From: Dipetalonema caudispina
Lineage: Eukaryota > Nematoda > Chromadorea > Rhabditida > Onchocercidae
Reading direction: 5' to 3'
NCBI GenBank assembly: GCA_013365325.1
Contig: JABVXV010000419.1
Coordinates: 1 to 46,861, forward strand
Length of the DNA: 46,861 nt
In this document: piece by piece, positions 33,501-43,924 of the stretch
Layout: each line of letters opens with the position of its first letter
Position numbering within the stretch: the first letter of the stretch is position 1
The notes under the pieces: model-generated
Database searches by the model: none
What the model saw: only the letters and a program-made list of their open reading frames with translations
Told to the model about the DNA's origin: nothing
Translations under genes and position numbers: made by a program

Positions 33501-35947
33501 TTTATGAAATGCACTAAAATTTGATAGTTAAAAAGTTTACAATGTTTGAGAAATCGAAGTGTGAAGGAGAGGATAGATTACAAAAAAAAAAAAAAGCTCT
33601 AAAGTTTTAGAAAAATAAAATTTGAAAAAGACCCTCTATTGTCAACAACCGGAACCTGTTTGCCTTGACCATCATCAACATGGCATGAGTGAATTAGCAT
33701 ACCATATACCATACCAGCTGCTAAATATGACATCATTGCAGTAAATTTACCATACGAATTTTTTCAAAAAATTTTTGAAAATGAACTAGGAAAATTAACG
33801 AACTTCATTGATTTGTAACTTTTCCGTTAGCTTCACAGTAACAAAATAATTAGTGATTTTTAAAAATTTAAGTAATATTCTTATGATGAAGGAACAAATT
33901 AATTTTAAAAAAAAAATAAACATTTTTACAATCAACTTACCCAAGTCACAATGCCATACGTGCCATACGTGATCACCGATGTGCGCAAATTTGACGAACG
34001 GACCAGTACGACTTTCACGTATCTCATACATACATGTTGGAAGAGCAAATTCTCCTTCGATAATTTGCGTTGTCAACTGACTGAATATTATCACAATATT
34101 ACTCAAATCCCTTTTCTTGTCGTAGTACATATTCCTGGAGTGGCGGACAAATAGTCAGCCAGCTGCCTTACCGTATGAAATTCATTTCAAATTACGTAAT
34201 TGCATAATTGTTCGTATAGCTCGCGGATAGTTAACTCATACCTTTAACTTTTAACTTTCTTACTTTCGAGACTGAGATAAGAAGAGAGTTTACTAAATCG
34301 TACAACTTGAGTAATTCAAAGATTGTTTTACCAAAATGGAAAGAAAAAGACCGAATTTATCATTCAACCCATTATTGCAAAAGAGAATTAGTTGCTTTGA
34401 AGGTTTTCCAGAATTGGATATAACCCAAATATCGGAACTGCTTATAAAACTCAATTAATGGATTTTTTTTTCTGCAAATTTTTAAGTAAAAAAAATTGTT
34501 TACTTTGTTGAGTTTAAAGCAGAAAATTTTTTGAAATTTTACATTTTATTTCAGAAGTTTTTCAACTAAACAAAATGACTTACCTAACACCCAAAGTAGC
34601 TTCTAATGCTTTAACTGACTCAGTGAAAAAGCATCGAACCCGATATGCTCGATCTACTTCTGTTTCGAAGATCTTAAAGGGAGAGCTCTATCAGTATTTA
34701 TAACACTCGAAAATTCAAATTAAAAAGAAAGTGAACAGAGATATCATATTTTTTAATTTTTCCAAAATCCTGTCCATTCTGCTCGATTCTTAAAAACTTC
34801 AAAAAATGCTCAAATTTTAAGAAATATTGTTAAAAACGGAAAAAAAATTGAAGTGATACCATACCGGATGAAATGATACGATGAGTGTGAATGTGTAAGC
34901 AACACCACGTGGATTCAACTAAAAAAGCGAACCAACAGAAACTAAATTTGGAAACATGTTGAAGTACAATTTAGAGAAAAAAAATATTATTAATTGCAAT
35001 TCATAGTTCATTGAATGTTTAAAAAATTGATCAAAGATAAAAAAAAATATCTAATGGCGAAAACACAACGTTAAAGAGAATGTGTATTATAATTTGATGT
35101 TAAATTTGAAATACCGTGCAACAAAATGTCATAAAACCAGTAGTTACAATTAAATTTTGTTGAAAAAAAAAATGAAATCTTTGAGCAAATTACTAATAAA
35201 TACTTTTATTTACTATAATATAAATGTCTTCGACCGAATTATTTTGCGAAAATAAGAAGAAAAAAAGTAAATGATTTGTTGACAACATGCATTTTGAATT
35301 TAGGTTGTACCGCCTCATAGATCAATTATCATCATTACTTCCTTTAGCTTTCTTTATTTCTTAACCTGAAATGTGACAGTATTTCCAAAATAAAATAGCC
35401 TAAATAGTACCGTACGTTGACGTCGCATGTTGCATTCCCCAAATTTCAACGAAAATCTCATCCGTTGATCATTATTTGACGATCCTTCAAGAGAGTATAA
35501 CTGCTGTTCATCTCCATAATGTGATGTCACACAATTAGGATCATCACTTTCACCCTTAAAATTTTAAAATTTCTCACTTAGCTAAGAGTACTACTAAGCA
35601 AGATAGTATTTTTTGCTTATCAATTGTTCATAATCAACTAAAAACTGTATATGAAACAATTGAAGGCTTGTTGATTTCTCTTCTATGAGGTAATTTATCA
35701 TCTCTGAAAGTACCGAAATATTCATATGGTATGACAGGTCAAACAGATCAATCAATATCACTGACTATAAGCATTTTATAAAGTTGGATAGAATACTAAG
35801 CTACAGTACCTGAACATACAATCTACCAAAAAATGCATGCATAGTGACCACATCAATTCCAATACCATCCAGACCGCATTCCACCACTGGTTCACCAACA
35901 ACGCTATTCTCGATCACCCCGACAATTGCTGTTGAATCTCGACACAT
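30559..35947 (-). CDS. ZP-domain cuticlin-like membrane protein, 11 exons (5' end incomplete)
   Basis: A nematode cuticlin (CUT/CUTL) type zona pellucida protein, a class that polymerises in the apical extracellular matrix and cuticle. Exons in order: 35947-35810, 35554-35411, 34918-34865, 34672-34584, 34080-33941, 33720-33633, 33388-33223, 32097-31995, 31595-31490, 31218-31034 and 30761-30559. They keep one frame for 1416 nt (471 residues plus TGA). Cuticlin landmarks: GEPVVECG at the ZP start, NPRGVAYTF, VDRAYRVRCFF, PTCMYEIR, VWHVWHCD and YGMLIHSCHVDDGQG. RARR at residues 355-358 fits the furin-type cleavage site of ZP proteins, and residues 422-444 are a strong membrane segment followed by basic residues. 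The ATG at 35947 follows an acceptor directly and no signal peptide is encoded there, so an upstream exon is probably missing; one weak candidate is 36886-36830. The exact paralogue cannot be named. Confidence 0.9.
31273..31517 (-). repeat. 111-bp direct duplication across an exon/intron boundary
   Basis: 31273-31383 and 31407-31517 are identical except for one base (G/A in TCTGAGACTC versus TCTGAAACTC). The 31407-31517 copy contains the last 28 coding bases of cuticlin exon 9 with its GTGAGT donor. The other copy, inside the intron, carries the same exon end and donor but no upstream acceptor, so it is a decoy donor and not an exon. Confidence 0.95.
31390..31434. repeat. 19-bp inverted repeat at the duplication junction
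   Basis: Bases 31390-31408 are the reverse complement of 31416-31434, with a 7-base loop TTTAATC. It spans the spacer between the two 111-bp copies. Confidence 0.9.
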
Positions 35948-36361
35948 CTAAATGATGCCAATGTGATAATTATAAAACATAAAGTTATTTTCCAAATGGC
36001 GAAAAATTCATTTCAAATGAATCATTTGTCTTTTCTTTTGGATAAAATCCTATGCAAATATAACATTAATGAAAAAATAAAAATTATATCGATTAAACCT
36101 TCAAATATTAATTCGGAATTTCCTTAAAAGAACCATTAGTACAGAAGCAACTTAAGTTATTTAGCACTACTTGGAAGTTAGTTTGCTGTGATTTGGAGCT
36201 GAAAATTAAAACTGAAGCTTAAATTAAGCAGGAAACATTTGAAAAGTAAAAGCTGAGAAAAAGTCGGTTAAACTTCCCGAAAGTTTCCTTCATTTTACTG
36301 ATTTTTTAAAAGTATCTAAATCAAAAGTTCGGCTAAACCTCACACAAGTGAAACTACACCA

Positions 36362-36433
36362 TTCCGTTGCCGGGAATCGAACCCGGGCCTTGCGGGTGAG
36401 AGCCGCAAATCCTAACCACTAGACCACAACGGA
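36362..36433 (-). tRNA. tRNA-Glu (anticodon CTC)
   Basis: On the minus strand a 72-nt cloverleaf reads acceptor stem TCCGTTG/CAACGGA with discriminator A, D arm GTCT...GGAT, anticodon stem TGCGG/CCGCA with loop CTCTCAC (anticodon CTC, codon GAG), and T arm with TTCGATTC. The internal A and B boxes are intact. No intron. It lies about 0.4 kb upstream of the first identified cuticlin exon, possibly within that gene's first intron. Confidence 0.96.
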
Positions 36434-38325
36434 CTTGTTTGACCAGTCATTATACATAATCCAAATAGCTTACTTAATTCAAATGATCAATTATTAAAAA
36501 CTAACATTGACAATAAATAATAGCCAAGTTAGTAGCCAAGTCATATTTCAGTCTTTCTTTCCCACTTGTTCGTAACGATAGCCTGAAGTAAACGATATAT
36601 CCTATCCACTTCAGAGCTGTCGAAGAACGAGTGGAAAGTTTGAATAAACTGGCTGAAATCATGTCAAACAATGATTTGTGATCCATATTATAGAAGGGGT
36701 CTTATTCAATTGAATTGGATTGGACCGAGAGATATCGATGGAAGAAGATGAAGTGAGAAAAAAAGCTTAACTGGGTTAATGGGATTTCACATAAAGTATT
36801 GTTTGCGACATTGCTCAAATTATATACACTGATGAGTAGTACGAAAATGAATGAAAGAAAGAAACAATCATAAATTTTTGATACATTGGAATGTTCTTGT
36901 TTTCACACCCATTACAATCATTATGTACTACTGTTTCAATCATTTTTTAAATTTACATTGGTCACTTTTTTTTTTTTTTTTCAAGATATTTTGTTCAGCG
37001 AAATTTTGTGGATAAAAACGATACATACATACTATGTGTAGTTAGTAAATTACATGTTTGTTCAATTAATTATCTATGATTTAATTAGCAATTGTCAACA
37101 CAATTAGAAGAAATTGTATTATAGGGATGTTGAATTAGCTAATATTTAGAATTGTAACGGAATAAATGAATCTATTAATTCTTTGCTGATATATTCCAAA
37201 AATGACTGCATTTATGACTTTGCAATGACTTCTCAAATATTATATTTTAAAGAAATTTAATTATTAAAATACAATTTGAGTGACAATGAAAAATGGGAAA
37301 AAACCAAAAATTGAATAATAGAAATCAAAAAGTTCTGATGTATAATTGATTTTCGATTGCAATTAATTTCTGATAACCATATCAGCTTCTTCACAACATT
37401 TGAGATTTTTTGCATAAAACAGCCCATGGGTTTCTCATAGAGGAATTCGAAATTAAATATTTGCTTTCTTCATTTATTTTATTAGATACAGCCTTTTAAT
37501 TAAGGTAATTAAAATCATTACATCACAATACCAAAATTTATAGTAGTTCCTGTATCGATTTATTCAGAACCATTTTCCATCGATTATCATTGAGCAGAAG
37601 AAGAAGCCATCATATATTTTCAAAACATTGCAATGAAACTAACTTTCATAATTCGATATTACTAATTAACAGTTTTTCACTTTTTTTTTTTCAGATTTAT
37701 CTGTAAAGAAAAAATTTTACTTAACGCGGATTTTGTTGATACAAAGTGAAATGCTTAGTGCAATTGTACCTTCGATGAATTTCAAAAATTGCTCATTAGA
37801 GAAGTGTGAAATGAACTGAAATTTGGTGTCATTTTAAGCATATTTTATAGTTTGAAATAAATTGTATGATATCAGAATTGAACACAACAACTGTGTCATA
37901 TTCATATCGCTGAAACAATTGTTTCCATTTACCTGTCATACCACAAATGTCAGTTATCTCATTTTGCTCAGTTCTTTCATTTCTTAAAATAAATGAACTT
38001 TCTTCCTGTTATACTCGAAATTTCCCATAGTTTTTCTATTTCAAACTCATAAAGTAAACATTTAAATAAAATGAAAATTGTGAAACTGAGCAAATAATTT
38101 TCAGAAAAAAATCGATTTACAGATATCCTTTTCATTCGTTTCGTAAGAAGGCAAATCACCATCATATTCGTTTAATTTACATAAAACTTGAAATTAAATT
38201 CCAAATAAGAGTAAGGATTGTGTGGTGAAAATAATTTATTTAAATATCAGAATTCATAACTTGCATATTTTTCCTCTAAATGCATTCATAAAAACATCCA
38301 AAAAGAAAATAAGCTCAGTATCATA

Positions 38326-38331
38326 TTTATT
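38326..38331 (-). terminator. globin-gene polyadenylation signal AATAAA
   Basis: AATAAA on the minus strand about 62 bases past the globin stop codon. Confidence 0.55.
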
Positions 38332-38392
38332 GCATAACAAAAAAAAAATTACTCATTAATTTTTTTTTTTCTTAAAATACAATTATATAAGT

Positions 38393-41300
38393 TTACAACG
38401 TTTGATCATGTGAACCAGGTTCATCGATAGATTTCCAGAATCGAATAGGTGGAGCAGAAGATGGTAATGAGGTGATTGTTGCTGCCGCCTGTGATGGTGC
38501 AATCATTGATGATCGTCTATGATAAGCGAATTGCCGTCTCTAAAAATTAATCCATCAAAGATAATTGAAATTTTTTGTAACATTTACAATAGGCTATTGA
38601 TCAATTTCTAAGCATTGCACACTTTCAAAAGATTGAAGAAGCTTTTGCAACATTTTATTACAAGATTAACTGAACAAACTTTTTTTTTTAATTTTGATAA
38701 AATTTGGAAGAGCAAATGTTTCCAATGAATTTACTTCATGTAAATGTCCCTCTTTAATTTTCTCTATAACAAATGCGATTATGAAAGCCCATGCTTTTCG
38801 TGATGCTTCCGTTCGACCTTTCTTATCACCCCAATCCAAAGTACAATCGATGAATGTTTCCGCCATCAAATTCCACACTTCTTTCGACACTTGTCGTCGA
38901 GCTAACTGAAAATATCATTAACTGTGAATGACAATGAGATTTCATATACTCACAGACAACTGATTGTCAAATTATATTACAATTTCAGAAAAAAAAAATC
39001 TAAGAATCAGTATTTTCGAATTTTTTCGATCCGAACAGCTCGAAAATCAAACCAACATTTCTCACTTGAAATCAACCTCTCATTTTCACAGTTATTATAA
39101 ATTTGCTAATTTGAAGTTTGCAAATATTAACTAACATTTGCATGTGTAGCACCAATAAAAAACAAATATCCGGATATCGATTCTAAATTTTCTAAACTGT
39201 CAACAATCTGCAAGTAACAAAGGTGTGAAATTATAATTAGTCCAAATAATTCATGAAATAAATATTAAATGTTAATGTGCTAAGGATTTTGTGCTATTAA
39301 AAAAAGTAAGAGACGGAGATGATCTGTACCAATGAGATAGTTTGAGTTAAAATAGATCGAAATTTACAGATGACAAAAGATTATGACATTCGGCGAATAA
39401 ACATTTCGAAGTGCCATCCATAATTTAGAATAAATGAACCGAAGATACGGTGTGACAAATATATAGCAAAAGAATGCAAAAATTAATTTGTAAGATATTC
39501 TGACAACTTTCCTGCTGTTCACATTTTTTATCTTATCATAACATACGTTATCACAAATGCCTACCTTATCCAACATTTCACCGATAGCCTTTGCATGTGC
39601 TTTATCGAAACTATCACGATTAGGAAATCGATGAGGAAAAGGACATCTGAAGAATTGTTCCTTTATCTTCTTCGATTTGAAACAAATGCCATGCAACAGT
39701 GTTGAACCAATTATTGTCGGACCTTTCGTTACGTAAACTTGACGCCAAATATTTCGTACTAAGTGAATTTGTGCCGATGTAAGAGAAGGCAATACTTCCG
39801 TAGAACGATGTCTACTTAACGGTTGATCTATCTGTAATTTATCATTATTTATCACTTCTTCCTATGTTCTTCATTTCACATACTTTTTCTTCTATTTCAA
39901 GCTAGTTATTTTACTTTTTAATAAGGACTAAAAAGTGAAGCATGTTATGACAATATCGCTTTAAATTAATCTTAAAAATAGGGAGAGAAATCCATTTGAA
40001 ATATATAAGAAGTTAAAAATAATCAACTTTTACACCACTGAGAGGTACTATAAAATTTCTGCAACAATTCATTCATAAAAACTCTTATGATAAAATGTTT
40101 GAAAATATGGTGAAGAAGTGATATGTTGAAGTTGATGGTAAGTTCATCGAATGCAATACCTGTATACTACAAAATCGGTAGTTTCGTAGCGATGATTTCT
40201 TTTTCCTTTCATCCGATTTTTCCTTTCCATTTTCATAAGGACTACTGCTTGTATCAGCTAATGATAATCCACGACATTTAATTATTTGATTATCTTCCGT
40301 TTCCGGAGCATTGTCATTCGTCAAACCTGTTTGACTGGAAGAAATGGAAGAGGAAGAAGGTATATTACTGCTTTCATCATTTGCAGTTGCCAGAAAATTG
40401 CATGGTTCACCCGAAAATGATGTTGACATCTGAAATTTTTAAACTTTAAATTAAGCTGTTGAAAGAATAGACAAATATTAATAAATTATCCGTATCAAGT
40501 TTAATAATACAGAAGAGAAAACGACATTAAGAGATGGCAATATCGATTCGAAAGAATTTTTCAGGACTAATTATTAAAGGGTAAGTATAAACAAACCTGT
40601 GGAACAAAGATTGAACGTTTCCGATTTGAAATAAGCGGAGAAGATTGCAACTCATCGAATTCACCGTATAAATCATCTTCGACTTCCCTACAATGAAAGA
40701 AATGATACTGAAGAAATATTTTATAATACTGTTTGTTCAAAATATATCAGTGACCAGTCGAACTTTATGGTACCGGACGTTTTTATCATCATTATCACTG
40801 AATAGTAAAAGGATGTCAATATATCATAAATTAGATATGATAAAGTAGTACTGACGTGGAATCATTATCCAAATTAGTAATTAAAATTGTCGGTTTTCTT
40901 GATTGCTTATCCCGTCGAAAGGATCCTGATGGACTTTCCAGACTGTAATTTATTTAATGTATTCTCTTAAAGTTGTCAATTAAAAAATTCAAACAATGCT
41001 GCAAAACTTTCATTCCAGATATCTAAAACTGTACGAAATACTTACCTAATACTCGATGATAATTCCATTGTTGCAGATACCTTTTTTTGGCTTGACATTG
41101 AATTGGTATGCTTTTTTTCCTGCAGTAAATGGGTAGTGATATAATAAACATATCTTTCCCTCAATTATAGATTAATTGGTAGAGTAATTAAATTTCATGG
41201 AATCTATCGTTTAAGTAGTAGATAAACTATATGGTTAACGGATAGGAATGATTGAAAAGAGGTAGAAAAAGGGACTTGAAAACTTATATCATACAGAATA

Positions 41301-43924
41301 ATGTGCTAATTGATTCTTTACTAATATGAATATAATTTTATTTCATTATAAGTTAAATTTCACATTCAGTTAGAAATTTGTAAATGAAAAGTCCTAAGGC
41401 CTCGTTAGCTCAGTGGCAGAGCGTCTGTCTCGTAAACAGAAGGTCGCCGGTTCGATCCCAGCACGAGGCATCTTTGCTCCTCCTAATTTTATTCCAAAAT
41501 TTAAACATATTAAAACACTTATTTATGTTAATTTTATTAAGTTCTGCACACTTTTACATCTCTTATTGTCAAACATTGAACTTATCAGTTTAAATCACGA
41601 CTAACAGCATATATCGAATTGGACGAATATAGATTCAAACTACTTACTGTATATATATATGTATATATATATATATATATACATATATCAATAAGTCAAA
41701 GGTCATATATTCTTGCATGATATTTTTCGGATTTTTTCATTGCTCGTGATACTGTAGAAGTTGGAAATAAGTGCATTGTTAGGTTTCTGTGCTTCCTTCT
41801 TTCCCTTATCTTCTATAACTTTCTATTCCTTTATCAGCACTCTTTCTAACTATTTGTTCAACAATTGTTCTGTTTTTAACGAATTTAATATTACCCATCA
41901 TGGAGTAAAGGAAAGATTATTAAATAGGAAATTTGATATTTGCAAATTTAAATCATTTTTTTCTGCACATTCTGGCCATCGTTAAACTTCAATGAAGGTT
42001 TAATTTCTATTTGGTTAATTAGCAAAATACCTGTAGAATCAATTCTATGGAAAATAGATGTGATTGACAACTGAATCATCAAAAAAATGACTGGCAAATG
42101 TTGTGTCATATCTAAAAGTAAACTTTCGTGTTCTATCTATATCGATCTTCTGAAGTAAGGATTTCAGTACTCAGCTTTTTTTTTTTTTTTTTTGTGATTG
42201 TAAGACTTATCGCTGATGTTACTAAAAATATTATAATATGATCGTTTAGCAGTAAAAAAACTGAAAATTTGATCCCCCAATAAGATAAAAATAACGATTG
42301 CATAACATTCTACAGGTGTAGGATAACATTCTACAGGTGTCTGACGAGCAATATGAGAAGCTTTTGATCTAATATTTCCTTCTGTAATTCTATAACTTCA
42401 ATTTTATTTGATAGAATAGCAAGGAGCTGAAGTTTACAATGTTTAATGATTATCATTTCAAAAAGTAAACAGCAAAGAAATAAATTTAATTCAGGAAATT
42501 TAACTTTGTTTTTATAACTTTCATGTAAAAACGAATAAATCTTTTACAATTCCAAAAGTCCCTATTCCCTCCTCCTATCGTGCTGTTTCACCTATCAATA
42601 AATGTAGGCAACCTTGTGCCATTTGCCGTAGACGTCATTGTAAGTGAAAATGTACTTTGGATACTTAAAACATTATCTTCAACGATGATAACAATGCTGC
42701 AATTTCATCCATATCATCCTTGAATTGTTCTTTAATTTTATAAAATTACAAAACAGATACATACGTATGGAAATTTCTTAGATTCTCAAATCAATAGTGC
42801 ATATCTTAACACAACCAATTATAGTTTTTAAAAAGAAAGGGGAAAAAAAATCTGTTACTGATGGAAAGTTTTATGAGTTATTTTTGAATGAAGCATATTT
42901 AAGATTGAAATGATAGGTTACTAGAAAAATGGCTGGAAAGATTTGTTTTAGTGATAATGATGATAGAAATTATAGTTACAGGGATAAATGAATGGAAAGA
43001 GAAGAAAACGAAGTTGTTGATTTAAATCAGAACTAGTTAAGTTATAACCGCTTTGACTACACTTATTGTATTCCGTATGACTTTTCCAGTGTAATCTAAT
43101 TAGTGTCTAATTAGCGGAAAGAAGGCAGAATTTGACGATTTGTTGAATTCTTACGTAGAGTTCTAAACTACTTCGCGAAATGTAGGGAACACTTTCCAAT
43201 ATTTTAATGGTTAAATTAAAGTAAGGTAAGATGAGAATGATAGGTAGTTTGGAATTAACGCAGGGAAAATTACAACCGATGATCAGCATCTGAAAAATGT
43301 AAAGCTCATTTAGCAATTGCTGTATGAGTATCTTCGATCATAACAACCATAATTTACAAGCAGAAACAAACTGTTGTTTTTAAACTAAGGTTGAACATTT
43401 AAACAGAAATTTTAAATTTGTTCAATAGATTTCCAAATTTTGGATTTAAAATTCTGAACGACCCACAATTTCATGAAAATTTCAATGGTAAAGAAAAATG
43501 CAATTTAATCAGCAAAATGCTTGAGGTAGTTTGAAAGAGAGAGACCAATTTTTAATGTAAAAAACTTTTTTTTAACTTCAAAAGACTTTTTAACTTCAAA
43601 AACTGAACGAAAACCTACCAAAGCTGATACGATGGCAACCGAAGACTCTTCGAAAAATTCTTCAAAATCGACCGGTTCACTCCTAGATGCAATATCAAAA
43701 TCCTGTAACGAAATACTCGACAGATAGTCATCGTCATTCTCCTCTTGAAGAATCTTTGAATTTCGTTTCTGTTTCCGTTTCAGTTCATCATCACTATCAC
43801 AAAGAGGTTTCAAATGTCTTCCTTCGTCCTCTTGATTATCACGATCCAGATGAAGCATAACTGATTGCCATTTTCGGATGGTACTTATCTTCTGGTCAAC
43901 AACCCACTTCCAGAAACGTTTCAT
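38393..43924 (-). CDS. globin-domain protein with long N-terminal extension, 9 exons
   Basis: A nematode globin-family (GLB) protein. Exons: 43924-43619, 41119-41046, 40942-40856, 40687-40597, 40429-40160, 39831-39565, 39207-39136, 38905-38735 and 38539-38393. One frame runs for 1485 nt, giving 494 residues. The globin fold starts near residue 293 (LTSAQIHLVRNIWRQV). His355 in FDKAHAKAIGEMLDK fits distal E7, Phe336/337 the CD corner, and His387 in GATHAN the proximal haem ligand F8. Residues 390-446 give the G and H helices, followed by a 48-residue tail. The first 276 residues are Ser/Asp/Glu/Lys-rich with no domain, apparently disordered. No signal peptide or membrane segment was seen, so it is likely cytoplasmic. 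Exon 1 joins in phase but lies 2.5 kb from exon 2, so its membership is less certain than the rest. Confidence 0.87.
41399..41470 (+). tRNA. tRNA-Thr (anticodon CGT)
   Basis: A 72-nt cloverleaf: acceptor stem GCCTCGT/ACGAGGC with discriminator A, D arm GCTC...GAGC, anticodon stem TCTGT/ACAGA with loop CTCGTAA (anticodon CGT, codon ACG), and T arm containing TTCGATCC. A and B box sequences are intact. It lies on the opposite strand inside intron 1 of the globin gene. Open frames overlapping it are spurious. Confidence 0.96.
41649..41688. repeat. (TA)n microsatellite with dyad symmetry
   Basis: Alternating TA interrupted by GTATAT and ATACAT in mirror positions, able to fold on itself. Confidence 0.9.
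42302..42340 (+). repeat. direct repeat of ATAACATTCTACAGGTGT
   Basis: Two exact 18-base copies at 42302-42319 and 42323-42340, separated by AGG, a recent 21-bp tandem duplication. Confidence 0.9.
42559..42639 (+). other. coding-like patch with Cys-rich motif and strong donor
   Basis: Plus-strand frame encoding VPIPSSYRAVSPINK and then CRQPCAICRRRH, ending at a consensus GTAAGT donor at 42640. GC is above background. It could be an exon of a small Cys/His zinc-binding protein on the strand opposite the globin gene. No partner exon was found and no family recognised. Confidence 0.25.

Larger units (their letters stand above)
35948..38392. other. region between cuticlin and globin genes
   Basis: Apart from tRNA-Glu it is AT-rich and without a secure gene. 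On the minus strand 36886-36830 could encode MYQKFMIVSFFHSFSYYSS before a GTGTAT donor in phase 0. This would be a possible signal-peptide exon for the cuticlin, but the hydrophobic core is modest and the support weak. Confidence 0.4.
41120..43618 (-). other. globin-gene intron 1 (2.5 kb)
   Basis: Contains tRNA-Thr, the TA microsatellite, a T run near 42178-42194, a short direct repeat at 42302-42340, and a plus-strand coding-like patch at 42559-42639. No minus-strand exon could be supported. Confidence 0.55.

Noticed and set aside
38694..38909. Plus-strand 71-codon open frame
   Set aside because: It is the antisense shadow of the globin G/H-helix exon.
41384..41604. Two plus-strand open frames of 63-69 codons
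   Set aside because: Both run through the tRNA-Thr gene and its AT-rich flank; the tRNA explains the conserved-looking sequence.
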